DNA of 64,000 bases. Origin: Streptoalloteichus hindustanus. GTDB taxonomy: Bacteria; Actinomycetota; Actinomycetes; Mycobacteriales; Pseudonocardiaceae. Shown here piece after piece: positions 44,272 through 52,714 of this stretch. The notes under the pieces were generated by a model that worked only from the letters and a program-made list of their open reading frames with translations, had not been told where the DNA came from and did no database searches. The DNA lies in contig NZ_FQVN01000001.1 in assembly GCF_900129375.1 (NCBI RefSeq), positions 496,001-560,000 on the forward strand. Direction: 5' to 3'. The position numbers and the translations under genes are program-made. The number at the start of each line of letters is the position of its first letter. Position 1 is the first letter of the stretch.

Positions 44272-46131
44272 TCAGGCCGACGCCGGGGCCCGGTCGCGCA
44301 GCTCGCGGATCCGGGTGAGCAGCGCCTCGACGCGCTCGCGCCCGGCCTCCACCTCGCCGAGCCGGCGGTTGACGACCTGGAGCTCCCTGCTGCGCTCGGC
44401 GGCGTCCATCTTCAACGCCTTGTCCACGTCGCGCAGCTCGGCCTCGATCGCGTCGATCCGCCGGCCCAGCGCCTCGTCCAGCGCCAGCGACAACTGCTGC
44501 TCGGCCTCGATGAGCTGCTCGGCCACCAGCTGGTCCAAAGTGGACCGCGCGTCGGCGATCGCCTCGGTGAGCCACTGCTTCATGTGCTGCTTGTCCGCGG
44601 CGTGCCGCCGGGTGCGGGCCATCCACCACCCGGCCCCGAGGCCGAGCGCGATGGTCACCGGCAGCACGAACGGGTTGAGCGCGGCGACCCCGAGCCCGGC
44701 CAACGGCAACGCGGCGACCCGCCCGACGCCGAGCCCGCCCGAGATGCCCATGAACACGAGGAGCTTGTCCTCCGCCGTGGGCGGCCGCTTCTCCGGGGGC
44801 CGCAGCACGACCGGCGGCTGCGACGCCCTGGCGAGCTGGGCGCGGATCACCGCCAGCTCGTCGGCGGAGAACAGCTCGGCCAGCGCGGCGTCGGCCACCC
44901 CGCTCAACCGCGTGGCCAGCGCGCCGCTGACCCGCGCCGAGGCCATCTGCAACGCGGCGTCGACGTGGTAGGGAAGCTGCGCGAGCTGCTCCCGGTCGGC
45001 GCCCTCGATGGCGCGGCGGAACCAGGACTGGACGTCGAGCATCTGCCGGGCGACCTCGTGGCTGGTCTCGACCCGGCACCGCTGCACGGCGGCCCGCAGC
45101 TTCACGCTCCAGCCCCGGGTGGAGGAGCGCCGCTCCGAGGTCAGCTCGTCCCGCCGGGCGCGCAGCGCCTCGGCCTCGTCCTCGCCCGTGGTCAGCACGC
45201 GGCGGTCGGCCTCCAGCCGCACCACCAGCTCGTCCAGCGCGGTGGAGAGCGCGCGCAGCGCGTTGGCCTCGTTGAGCATCACGGAGCGGCCGACGACCAG
45301 CTCCTGCAACGCGGTCTGGAGCTCGGCCACGCCGGAGCGCTCGCGCAGCGTCGCGGCCGCCTCGGGGCTGGGCGCCCGTCCGGCCATCTCGGCCATCCTG
45401 GCCGAGACCGGGTGGAAGGCGGCCCCGGCGAACCGGGGGGCGTGCTCGGCGAGCAGCGCGCGGTCGGCCTCCAGCACCTGCCGCCAGCCGCGGTACTGGT
45501 CCGTCTTGGTCATCGCGAAGACGACCGTCTCGACCCGCTCGCCCACGTTCCGCAGGAACCGCAGCTCGCCCTGGGTGAAGGGGGCGGACGCGTCGACCAC
45601 GAACAACAGCGCGGTCGCGTGCGCCGCGGCCTCGGCGGCCAACTCGCCGTGCACCTCGTCGAGCCCGCCGACACCCGGCGTGTCGATCAGCCGCAGCCGC
45701 TCCAGCAGCGGGATCGGGGCCTCGACCCGGACGTGCCGGGGCGGGAGCTGGCCCTCGGGGAGCTCCTGGCCCGCCGACACCCACGCCGGCAGCTGCTCCA
45801 GCTCGAACGGGACCGGCTCGACGTCGCCCGGGTAGCAGGCCCGCGCTCCCCACTGGGCGGCGTGCTCGAACACCAGGTAGACCGCGGTGGCGACGTCCGC
45901 GTCGACGGGCGAGAGGTTCGGGGTGGCCAGCAGCGCGTTCACCAGCGAGCTCTTGCCCCGGTTGGTCTCGCCGACCACCACCACGGTGGGCAGGGCCGGC
46001 CGGGCGGCGCGCACCTCCTCCACCCAGTCGGCCGACGCCGCCCCGGCCTCCCGGAGCAGCCCGACCAGGCGTTCCCTGGTCTGCCGGACGACCTGCGGCA
46101 GGGACGGCGCGTTCGGGGCGGGCGCGGTCAC
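44272..46131 (-). CDS. Dynamin-like GTPase, 619 aa
   Basis: GTPase domain: P-loop VVGETNRGKSSLVNALL, G3 LRLIDTPGVGGLD, G4 AMTKTD. Long helical regions follow (LRARRDELTSERRSSTRG), with a hydrophobic hairpin near residues 465-515 (VAALPLAGLGVAALNPFVLP) that would insert into the membrane. The C-terminal coiled coil contains EAEQQLSLALDEALGRR. This is the bacterial dynamin layout (IniA/IniC, DynA/DynB), membrane-remodelling GTPases. GTG at 46131, overlapping the upstream GrpE-like gene by 4 bases. Last gene of the operon. Confidence 0.88.
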   Translation of the reverse strand: MTAPAPNAPSLPQVVRQTRERLVGLLREAGAASADWVEEVRAARPALPTVVVVGETNRGKSSLVNALLATPNLSPVDADVATAVYLVFEHAAQWGARACYPGDVEPVPFELEQLPAWVSAGQELPEGQLPPRHVRVEAPIPLLERLRLIDTPGVGGLDEVHGELAAEAAAHATALLFVVDASAPFTQGELRFLRNVGERVETVVFAMTKTDQYRGWRQVLEADRALLAEHAPRFAGAAFHPVSARMAEMAGRAPSPEAAATLRERSGVAELQTALQELVVGRSVMLNEANALRALSTALDELVVRLEADRRVLTTGEDEAEALRARRDELTSERRSSTRGWSVKLRAAVQRCRVETSHEVARQMLDVQSWFRRAIEGADREQLAQLPYHVDAALQMASARVSGALATRLSGVADAALAELFSADELAVIRAQLARASQPPVVLRPPEKRPPTAEDKLLVFMGISGGLGVGRVAALPLAGLGVAALNPFVLPVTIALGLGAGWWMARTRRHAADKQHMKQWLTEAIADARSTLDQLVAEQLIEAEQQLSLALDEALGRRIDAIEAELRDVDKALKMDAAERSRELQVVNRRLGEVEAGRERVEALLTRIRELRDRAPASA

Positions 46132-46655
46132 GACCCGGTCCTGGCGCGGTAGACGGTGACGACCGGCGCCCGCAGGAGCTGGCCGCGGTCGAGGAAGCCG
46201 ACCACCTCGGTCTCGGCGATCACGCCGTCCAGCGCCGGGTCGTCGGTGGGGGTGGTGCCGCCGGCCTCGTGGTGGGCCGGGTCGAACCGCTCGCCGTCGG
46301 GGCGCACCGCGGCCACCCCGATCCCGGCGAGCCCCTCCTCGATCCGCTCGGCCACGCCCGCGCTCCGGGCGCGGTCCCACGCGTAGACGCAGAGCCGGAC
46401 CAACGCGCGGCGCTCGGCCAACGCCTGGTTCACCAGCTCGTTCTGGTCCGTCGGCCCGTCCACCACTTCACCCCGCCGCATGTCCCGCACCTCGCGTTCG
46501 ACGCCCCGAACGGGGGACGCGTTCCGCTCGCCGACGTTCCCGGCACTCCCCGCGTTCTCGCCGGCGTTCCCCTCGACCCTCTCCGTGGGGTTCTCCGCGG
46601 CTTTCCCGTCGACGGCCTCCCGGCGGTCCTCACGCCGGCGGAACCACGCGCTCAC
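46128..46655 (-). CDS. GrpE-like nucleotide exchange factor between two dynamins, 175 aa
   Basis: GTG at 46655, overlapping the upstream dynamin stop by 4 bases. Residues ~1-70 are charged and disordered. A helix (VNQALAERRALVRLCVYAWD) is followed by a clear GrpE C-terminal beta domain: GIGVAAVRPDGERFDPAHHE and EVVGFLDRGQLLRAPVVTVY. The long paired coiled coil of true GrpE is missing. It should bind an Hsp70 nucleotide domain, but no Hsp70 lies beside it; the only one in the window is DnaK at 7.6 kb. The operon context suggests Hsp70-assisted handling of dynamin GTPases. Confidence 0.8.
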   Translation of the reverse strand: MSAWFRRREDRREAVDGKAAENPTERVEGNAGENAGSAGNVGERNASPVRGVEREVRDMRRGEVVDGPTDQNELVNQALAERRALVRLCVYAWDRARSAGVAERIEEGLAGIGVAAVRPDGERFDPAHHEAGGTTPTDDPALDGVIAETEVVGFLDRGQLLRAPVVTVYRARTGS

Positions 46656-48214
46656 GACGCCCCCCGTCCCCTCAGCTGCTGCCAGATCAGGAAGTACGCG
46701 CGGTGCACCACGTGCGCGATCCGGCTCTGCGCCGGGGTCGCGCCGAACGCCGCGAACGACCGCCACCAGCCCGCCCGCTCCAGGGCGTACGCCTCCCACT
46801 CGTGCGGCGGGCGGCCGGGCAGGCCGAGCTGCTCGCCGGCGTCGGCGCTGCTGCCCACGCGCAGCACCTCCTCGGCGAGGTCCTCCGGCATGACGACGGC
46901 CCCGGCCGCGACCAGCGTCAACGCCTCCAGCAGGCGGAGCTGGTGCGCCTCCGGCTTGGCCAGCAGCACCTCGATCGCGTCGTGCACCCGCTGCCGCTCC
47001 CCGGGGTCGCCGGAGGCGTGCGCCAGCGCGGTCACCGACGCGAGGGCGGCCGCGGCCTTGATGCCGTCGGCGCGGGCGCGGAACACGGCGTCGAGCCGGC
47101 TCCACACCCCGTCCAGGCCGGAGGCGTCGAGCAGCCGGCGGCGCAACGCGCCCGCGGTGATCTGCGGGTCCTCGTCGATGGCCGCCAGGGCCTGCCGGAC
47201 GCCGTGCAGGTCGAGGCGTTCCAGCAGCCGGGCCCTGGTGCCGGCGGGCACCGCGCACTCCCAGGTGGCGAACAGGTCCGCGGAGATCAACATCATCTCG
47301 CGGGTGTCCTCGTCCAGGGCCGCGAGCTGGCGCAGCGCGTCGGCGTCGGCGGAGGTGAAGCCGCCGGTCTCCGCCGTCTCGGCGAGCAGGCCGATCACCG
47401 GCAGCACGTCGGCCACCCTCGGCTTGAGGGTGAGGGCCTGCTTCTCGGCGAGCAGGGTCGCCGCCCGCCACACGTCGCCGTCGGAGCCCTCGACCGACTC
47501 GGGCGCGACGGTGTCCGCCTTGTTCAGCACCGCGATCGCGTTGACCGGGCCGGCCTCCCTGCTGGCCGTGGCCGCGGTGAAGGCGGCGAGCACCTGGTGG
47601 TCGTCCGAGCGGACGGCCTGCGTGACGACGTAGAGCACGGCCTCCGCGCCGGCCACCGCGTTGCGCGAGACCGGGTCCAGTTCGTCGTCCCCGTCGCCGG
47701 ACTCCTCGGCCCGCGCGGCGCCGAGCAGCTGCTCGGTCCTGGCGACCGAGGCCGCGTCGAGGGAGCCCAGGCCCGGGGTGTCGATCACCGTGAGGTCCCG
47801 CAGCACCGCGTTGGTGAGGTACGCCTCCAGGTGGGAGACCTCGTCCACGGCCACGCCCAGGTCAGCCGGGATCATGCCGTGCGCGTCGAACGGGAGCACC
47901 TGCTTGCGCCCGTCGGTGAAGACCACCTCGACCCGGTCCACGGTGCCGTACTGGAACCGGGTCACCAGGCGGGTGCACTCGCCCACGTCGGTGGGCGCGA
48001 CGCGCCGACCGATCAGGGCGTTGACCAGGGTGGACTTCCCGGACTTGATCCGGCCGGCGACCGCGACCTGCAACGGCGCGGACAGCCGGCGCAACACCTC
48101 GCGGAACCCGGCGGCGGTGCGCTCGCAGACCTGCGGTCGCAGCCGCTGGCAGAGGTCGGCCACCGCGGCCGACAGCGGGCCGGCGAAACGCTGCTGGTCG
48201 GTTGCCGTGCTCAC
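46652..48214 (-). CDS. Dynamin-family GTPase, 520 aa
   Basis: First gene of the operon. GTPase motifs: P-loop VAVAGRIKSGKSTLVNALIG, switch-I Thr in GECTRLVT, G3 LTVIDTPGLGSLD, G4 AVLNKAD. The remainder is helical without an obvious membrane hairpin, as in the IniC-type partner of dynamin pairs. It probably assembles with the downstream dynamin on the inner face of the membrane. Its stop overlaps the GrpE-like gene. The start is not certain. Confidence 0.87.
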   Translation of the reverse strand: MSTATDQQRFAGPLSAAVADLCQRLRPQVCERTAAGFREVLRRLSAPLQVAVAGRIKSGKSTLVNALIGRRVAPTDVGECTRLVTRFQYGTVDRVEVVFTDGRKQVLPFDAHGMIPADLGVAVDEVSHLEAYLTNAVLRDLTVIDTPGLGSLDAASVARTEQLLGAARAEESGDGDDELDPVSRNAVAGAEAVLYVVTQAVRSDDHQVLAAFTAATASREAGPVNAIAVLNKADTVAPESVEGSDGDVWRAATLLAEKQALTLKPRVADVLPVIGLLAETAETGGFTSADADALRQLAALDEDTREMMLISADLFATWECAVPAGTRARLLERLDLHGVRQALAAIDEDPQITAGALRRRLLDASGLDGVWSRLDAVFRARADGIKAAAALASVTALAHASGDPGERQRVHDAIEVLLAKPEAHQLRLLEALTLVAAGAVVMPEDLAEEVLRVGSSADAGEQLGLPGRPPHEWEAYALERAGWWRSFAAFGATPAQSRIAHVVHRAYFLIWQQLRGRGAS

Positions 48215-48405
48215 CCCTACGAACCCCTCGCGATCCGGCCACCCGTGGCGTCTGCGAGGGGCATCGTGCCACGTCCGGCCCGGCGCGCGGGCCGGTCCCC
48301 GGAGATCGCCACCGGGTGACGGCGGGCCGGCGCGGGTTTGTCCCGCCGGTCGCTCCGGGTAGTCACCTGGCGACGCATCTCCCTCGACCCGGGTTGGAGG
48401 CCGTC

Positions 48406-48951
48406 GTGGACGACGCGAGCACCGGTTACCTCCTCTTCCTCCTCGTCGGCGTGGTCCTGGTCCTCGCCGTCGGCCGCCTGCTCGCCAGGAGCGGCCGCAC
48501 GGTGCTGCACGAGGTGTTCCCCGAGCGCGACGCCGCCCGGTCGGTCAGCCGGCTGATCGCGGTGCTGTTCCACCTCGTGACGCTCGGCGTGCTGGCGCTG
48601 ATCGCGACCTGGGACCCCTCGGCCGACGACCCGGTCCAGCGCCTCCTCGCGAAGTTCGGCGTCCTGCTCCTGGCGCTGGGCCTCAGCTACGGCGTCACCC
48701 TGGTGGTGCTGAGTCGGGTGCAGGTGCGGCGGCGCGACCAGCTGCTCGCCGAGCACCTCACGTCGCAGACCGAGGCCGCGCTGGAGCTGGAGGAGCGCGC
48801 GCACGCCGAGGGCGCGACGCGGGCCGCCGAGACGACCGCGGTCGTGCGGCCGGTCGCCGACCCGACGCACTCCGCCCCGCAGGCCGCCCCGCGGCCCGGG
48901 CCGGCGCCGGGGCGCCGCACCCTCCCGCCGGACCTGGCGCCGCCCACCTGA
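48406..48951 (+). CDS. Membrane protein of unknown function, 181 aa
   Basis: GTG at 48406 after TTGGAGG. Three hydrophobic segments (YLLFLLVGVVLVLAVGRLLA, LIAVLFHLVTLGVLALIATW and LAKFGVLLLALGLSYGVTLV) are followed by a cytoplasmic charged helix (RRRDQLLAEHLTSQTEAALE) and a Pro/Ala tail. Divergent from the dynamin operon. No family recognised. Confidence 0.7.
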   Translation: MDDASTGYLLFLLVGVVLVLAVGRLLARSGRTVLHEVFPERDAARSVSRLIAVLFHLVTLGVLALIATWDPSADDPVQRLLAKFGVLLLALGLSYGVTLVVLSRVQVRRRDQLLAEHLTSQTEAALELEERAHAEGATRAAETTAVVRPVADPTHSAPQAAPRPGPAPGRRTLPPDLAPPT

Positions 48952-49016
48952 GGGGTCGGGGTCAGGTGGTCCGACGGGGGTCGTAGCCCATCTCAGCCCG
49001 TGGACCGACGCACCGT

Positions 49017-49057
49017 CTCAGCCTCCGCACCTAACCTCGAGGGGTGCGGAGGCTGAG
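49017..49057. promoter_or_regulatory. 15-bp inverted repeat spanning the histidine kinase start codon
   Basis: CTCAGCCTCCGCACC (49017-49031) is the exact complement of GGTGCGGAGGCTGAG (49043-49057), which contains the GTG start and the first four codons. The 11-base loop holds TAACCT, a plausible -10 box that would start transcription at or next to the GTG. Confidence 0.7.
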
Positions 49058-50252
49058 CTTGTGGTTGCGCGCCCACCCCTGGGTGGGTGACTCGCTGCTG
49101 GCTCTCTTGTTGTTCCTCTTCGACTCGGCGAGCAGCCGCGGCCGGTACGACCCGGTGAGCGAGACCTTCGTCCAGGCCGTCAGCTCCAGCGACTACACGC
49201 TCGGCTCGCTCCTGATGATCACCCCGCTCGTCGTGCGGCGGCGAAAACCGGTCCTCGCGGCCTACGTCACGCTGTTCGGCGGCGTCTTCGTGCTGGTCAC
49301 GCACGGGCCGTACGCGGTGCACCCCGGCTCGTTCGCCCTCGCGATCATGCTCTACACCCTGCTCACGTGCTCGACGCGCCGGGTGGCCGTGGCCTACGCC
49401 ACCTGGTTGCTGATCGGCACGGTGCTCTTCGCGTTCGTGATGAGCAGGGAGCACGGCGTGGCCGTGTTCCCGTTCGTCGTCTTCGGCCCGGTCGCCGTGT
49501 TCGCGGTGTTCTGGATGACCGGCGAGTTCGTCGGCGCCCGCCGGGCCTACCACTCCGAGGTGGAGCAGCGCCTGCGGCTGCTGGAGCACGAGCGCGACCA
49601 GCAGGCCAAGATCGCGGTCGTCGAGGAGCGCAACCGGATCGCCCGCGAGCTGCACGACGTGGTCGCGCACGCGGTGAGCGTGATGATCGTCCAGGCCGAC
49701 GGCGCCTCGTACGCGATGAAGACCAACCCGGAGATCGCCAGCAAGGCGCTCGGCACGATCTCCGACACCGGCAGGAAGGCGCTCGGCGAGCTGCGCCGGC
49801 TGGTCGGCGTGCTCCGCAACGACAGCGAGACCAACGCCGAGTACGCGCCCCAGCCCGACGCGTCCGCGCTGGGCGAGCTGGTGGAGAAGATGCGCCAGGT
49901 CGGCCTGCCGGTGCGGCTGACCATGACCGGCGACCTCGCCGACCTGCCCACCGGCGTCGGGCTGACCGTCTACCGCCTGGTGCAGGAGGCGCTGACCAAC
50001 ACGCTGAAGCACGCGGGCCCCGGCGCGTCCGCCCAGGTGGTGGTGGCCCGCGCCGAGAACCAGATCGAGGTCGAGGTGACCGACGACGGCCTGGGCCGGG
50101 TGAACGGCTCGCTGGTCTCCGGCGGCAACGGGCTGATCGGCATGCGCGAGCGCGTGGCGGTCTACAACGGGGTGCTGGAGGCCGGGCCGCGGCTGGGCGG
50201 CGGCTGGCGCGTGCGCGCGGTACTGCCCCTGCCGGGGGAGTCCGCCCCGTAG
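49044..50252 (+). CDS. Two-component sensor histidine kinase, NarL-system type, 402 aa
   Basis: N-terminal membrane domain with about five helices (LLALLLFLFDSASS, LMITPLVVRRRKPVLAAYV, YATWLLIGTVLFAFVMSREH). The HisKA_3 dimerisation helix has the phospho-acceptor in IARELHDVVAHAVSVMIVQA (His near residue 203). The HATPase has VYRLVQEALTNTLKHAGPGA, VTDDGLGR and GNGLIGMRERVAVYNG. The signal is unknown. It is followed 10 bp later by its response regulator. No ribosome site precedes the GTG, which fits leaderless translation. Confidence 0.92.
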   Translation: MRRLSLWLRAHPWVGDSLLALLLFLFDSASSRGRYDPVSETFVQAVSSSDYTLGSLLMITPLVVRRRKPVLAAYVTLFGGVFVLVTHGPYAVHPGSFALAIMLYTLLTCSTRRVAVAYATWLLIGTVLFAFVMSREHGVAVFPFVVFGPVAVFAVFWMTGEFVGARRAYHSEVEQRLRLLEHERDQQAKIAVVEERNRIARELHDVVAHAVSVMIVQADGASYAMKTNPEIASKALGTISDTGRKALGELRRLVGVLRNDSETNAEYAPQPDASALGELVEKMRQVGLPVRLTMTGDLADLPTGVGLTVYRLVQEALTNTLKHAGPGASAQVVVARAENQIEVEVTDDGLGRVNGSLVSGGNGLIGMRERVAVYNGVLEAGPRLGGGWRVRAVLPLPGESAP

Positions 50253-50262
50253 GCTGCTGGTC

Positions 50263-50919
50263 ATGGTCCGGGTGCTGCTGGTGGACGACCAGGAACTGAT
50301 GCGGATGGGCTTCCGGATGGTGCTCGACGCGCAGGAGGACCTCCAGGTCGTCGGCGAGGCGGGGGACGGGGCGGAGGCGGTGCGGATGGCCGCCGAGCTG
50401 CGTCCCGACGTGGTCCTCATGGACGTCCGGATGCCGGTCCTGGACGGGGTGGAGGCGACCAAGCGGATCGCCGAGGAGGGGACCGCCAAGGTCCTGGTGA
50501 TGACCACCTTCGACCTCGACGAGTACGCGCTCGCGGCGCTGCGCAACGGCGCGAGCGGGTTCATGCTCAAGGACACCCCGCCCGCCGACCTGGTGTCGGC
50601 GGTGCGCGCGGTGGCCAGTGGCGACGCCGTGGTCTCCCCGAGCGTCACCAAGCGGCTGCTGGACCGCTTCCTCGGGGCCGGCGGCGGCGAGCTGCGCGAC
50701 GCCAACGTGCTGGACGTGCTCACCGAGCGGGAGCGCGAGGTGCTGGTGCTGATCGCCAAGGGGCTGTCCAACACCGAGATCGCGGTCAAGCTCTTCCTGT
50801 CCGAGGCCACCGTGAAGACACACGTCGGCCGCATCCTGTCCAAGCTGGACCTGCGCGACCGGGTGCAGGCGGTGGTGCTGGCCTACGAGACCGGCCTGGT
50901 GCGGCCCGGCGAGAGCTGA
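50263..50919 (+). CDS. NarL/LuxR-family response regulator, 218 aa
   Basis: Receiver domain with VLLVDDQELMRMGFRMVLDA, the phospho-Asp in DVVLMDVRMPVLDG (near residue 54), Thr in VLVMTTFD and Lys in FMLKDTPP. The C-terminal LuxR helix-turn-helix is LTEREREVLVLIAKGLSNTE, IAVKLFLSEATVKTHVGRIL. It is the partner of the kinase immediately upstream, cotranscribed. Target genes are not evident, apart from possible autoregulation at the inverted repeat at 49017-49057. Confidence 0.94.
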   Translation: MVRVLLVDDQELMRMGFRMVLDAQEDLQVVGEAGDGAEAVRMAAELRPDVVLMDVRMPVLDGVEATKRIAEEGTAKVLVMTTFDLDEYALAALRNGASGFMLKDTPPADLVSAVRAVASGDAVVSPSVTKRLLDRFLGAGGGELRDANVLDVLTEREREVLVLIAKGLSNTEIAVKLFLSEATVKTHVGRILSKLDLRDRVQAVVLAYETGLVRPGES

Positions 50920-50921
50920 CG

Positions 50922-50956
50922 CCCCCGCGCCCGGCCGTCGGGCGCGAACGCGGGGG
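50922..50956 (+). terminator. Hairpin after the two-component operon
   Basis: CCCCCGCG (50922-50929) with CGCGGGGG (50949-50956), and GCGCCCG/CGGGCGC pairing inside. Confidence 0.65.
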
Positions 50957-50965
50957 AGGGCAGTG

Positions 50966-51007
50966 CTTGCGAAGGAGTACTTGCGAAGGAGTGCTCGTGA
51001 AGGGCGA
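50966..51007. repeat. 14-bp tandem repeat
   Basis: CTTGCGAAGGAGTA at 50966-50979 and CTTGCGAAGGAGTG at 50980-50993, with a diverged third unit to 51007. It lies between the response regulator and the SDR gene. Confidence 0.75.
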
Positions 51008-51124
51008 GCGCACGAAGGGCGGTGGGCGGGGAGGAACCCGCCCCCAGGTCCCTCCCCGCCGCACCCTTCCCCCAGGGCATGGCCCCCTGTTCTGTTGTGC
51101 TCCCGTCCCGGTCCGGCTCCGCCG

Positions 51125-52030
51125 TCAGCGGTAGTCGTCGGGGTCGACGTCGACGGCCTGCCGGAAGGCGACCTCGCTGTAGGCGCCCCAGTCCGGCCGC
51201 GAGCCGTCCAGGTCGGTGAAGCCGTACTCGCGCATCAGCTCCCAGGACGAGGTGATCCGCCCGCCCCAGCGGGTCGCCCTCGGGTCGGCCGCCACCGCGG
51301 CGATCCCCCTGGCCACGTAGGACGGCGTCTCGGAGAGCGCGAAGTGCTCGTCCTTCGCGATCGCCTCCCGCCAGGTCTCCTCGGTCACCCCGAAGTGGTC
51401 GAGCATCGCCTCGGAACGCAGGAAGCCGGGCGTCACGGTCAGCGCGGTGATCCCGCGCGGCCGCAGCTCCTGGGCCAGCGCCTGCCCGATGCGGCGGATG
51501 CCGGACTTCACCAGGAAGTACGGCAGCGCGCCCGAGTACCGGTCGGTGTCCCCGTCGGTCACCTCGACGACGAGCCCCGCCCGCCGCCGCACCATCAGCG
51601 GCAGCAGCCGGTGCAACGCGATGAGGTGGGTGTCCAGGCCGTTGTGCACCAGGCGCAGCGCCTTGTCCAGGTCGCCCTCCCAGTAGGTGTGGCCCCACTC
51701 CACCCACGGGTCGCCGCCCCAGACGTCGTCGACCAGGACGTCCAGCCGGCCGCCCTGCTCCGCCTCGATCCGCTCGACCAGGGCGTCCACGTCGGAGACC
51801 GTGGTGAAGTCCACCCGGACCGGGATGCCCACCCCGCCGGCGGCGTCGACGAGCTCGGCGGTGCCCTCGATCGTCTCCGGCCGGTTCATCTCGCTGCGCC
51901 GGTCCCTGGTGGTCCGCCCGGTCACGTACACCGTCGCGCCCAACCGGCCGAGCTCCACGCTCACGGCCCGGCCGCAGCCCCGCGTCGCGCCCGTCACCAC
52001 CGCGACCGAGCCGGTCAACGGTCCACTCAC
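51125..52030 (-). CDS. Short-chain dehydrogenase/reductase, 301 aa
   Basis: Rossmann fold with VAVVTGATRGCGRAVSVELG (TGxxxGxG-type) and YVTGRTTR. The catalytic Tyr-Lys is in ALPYFLVKSGIRRIGQALA, written YFLVK instead of the usual YxxxK-Ser context, and VVEVTDGD stands where the Ser motif normally lies. VDVL-type structural Asn is replaced by LDVLVDDVWGG. This is the 'SDR family oxidoreductase' branch with an atypical active site; activity is uncertain. GTG at 52030, overlapping the TetR stop by 4 bases. Confidence 0.85.
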   Translation of the reverse strand: MSGPLTGSVAVVTGATRGCGRAVSVELGRLGATVYVTGRTTRDRRSEMNRPETIEGTAELVDAAGGVGIPVRVDFTTVSDVDALVERIEAEQGGRLDVLVDDVWGGDPWVEWGHTYWEGDLDKALRLVHNGLDTHLIALHRLLPLMVRRRAGLVVEVTDGDTDRYSGALPYFLVKSGIRRIGQALAQELRPRGITALTVTPGFLRSEAMLDHFGVTEETWREAIAKDEHFALSETPSYVARGIAAVAADPRATRWGGRITSSWELMREYGFTDLDGSRPDWGAYSEVAFRQAVDVDPDDYR

Positions 52031-52668
52031 GACTCGCCCCTTCCCGCTGTGCCCCGCGGCACGTCCCCCATCGGTTCCCCGGGAGATGGACGCCGCCACC
52101 CCCAGATGACGGCGTCCAAGTCCGTCGCCATGCGCTCCCGCAGGCTGCCGTGCGGTCTGATCGACCAGAGCACGGCCGTCCCGTTCGCCAGCGTGGTGAT
52201 CACCCGGCCGGCGATCTCCGGTGGCGGGGCGGCGCCGAGCTCTCCGGCCGCCACCGCCGCGCGCACCATCTCGACGAACTCCCGCTCGACGCCCCCGTAG
52301 AAGTCGCCGAGCACCTCCCTGAGGTCGGGATCGACCAGGTCCATCCCGAGCTGCCCGAGGTTGTTCACCGCGACCTCGGGGTCCTCCATCCAGGCGAACC
52401 AGGCCAGCGCCGCGGTTCTGAGCGCCTCGACCGGTCCGTCCGCCTCGGCCGCGGCCGCCCGCAGCCCCTGCAACACCACCTCGGTGGTCACCTTGGTCTG
52501 CGCCGCCAGCAGGCCCCGCTTGGAGCCGAAGCGCTGCACCAGGGTCGCGGCCACGACGCCGGCCTCCTCGGCCACCTGGGCGAGGGTGAAGCCGGGTCCC
52601 ACCCGGTTCACCACCCTGGCCGCGGCGGCCAGGAGCTGTTCGTCGCTGATCTTCCTCGGCCGCGCCAC
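52027..52668 (-). CDS. TetR-family repressor of the SDR gene, 213 aa
   Basis: Helix-turn-helix: ISDEQLLAAAARVVNRVGPG, FTLAQVAEEAGVVAATLVQR, FGSKRGLL. The ligand domain follows (AWFAWMEDPEVAVNNLGQLG). GTG at 52668. Its stop overlaps the SDR start (GTGA), so the two form one operon. Two inverted-repeat operators sit just upstream of the start, pointing to autoregulation. It could sense the substrate or product of the SDR. Confidence 0.9.
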   Translation of the reverse strand: MARPRKISDEQLLAAAARVVNRVGPGFTLAQVAEEAGVVAATLVQRFGSKRGLLAAQTKVTTEVVLQGLRAAAAEADGPVEALRTAALAWFAWMEDPEVAVNNLGQLGMDLVDPDLREVLGDFYGGVEREFVEMVRAAVAAGELGAAPPPEIAGRVITTLANGTAVLWSIRPHGSLRERMATDLDAVIWGWRRPSPGEPMGDVPRGTAGRGES

Positions 52669-52677
52669 GGGGGTTAG

Positions 52678-52691
52678 TGAACCACCGTTCA
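52678..52691. promoter_or_regulatory. TetR-type operator, proximal
   Basis: TGAACCACCGTTCA: arms TGAAC (52678-52682) and GTTCA (52687-52691) around four bases, 10 bp before the TetR start codon. Confidence 0.6.
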
Positions 52692-52700
52692 GAAACTTTG

Positions 52701-52714
52701 TAAACAACCATTCA
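52701..52714. promoter_or_regulatory. TetR-type operator, distal
   Basis: TAAACAACCATTCA, the same pattern with two changes, centred 23 bp from the proximal site. Confidence 0.5.
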
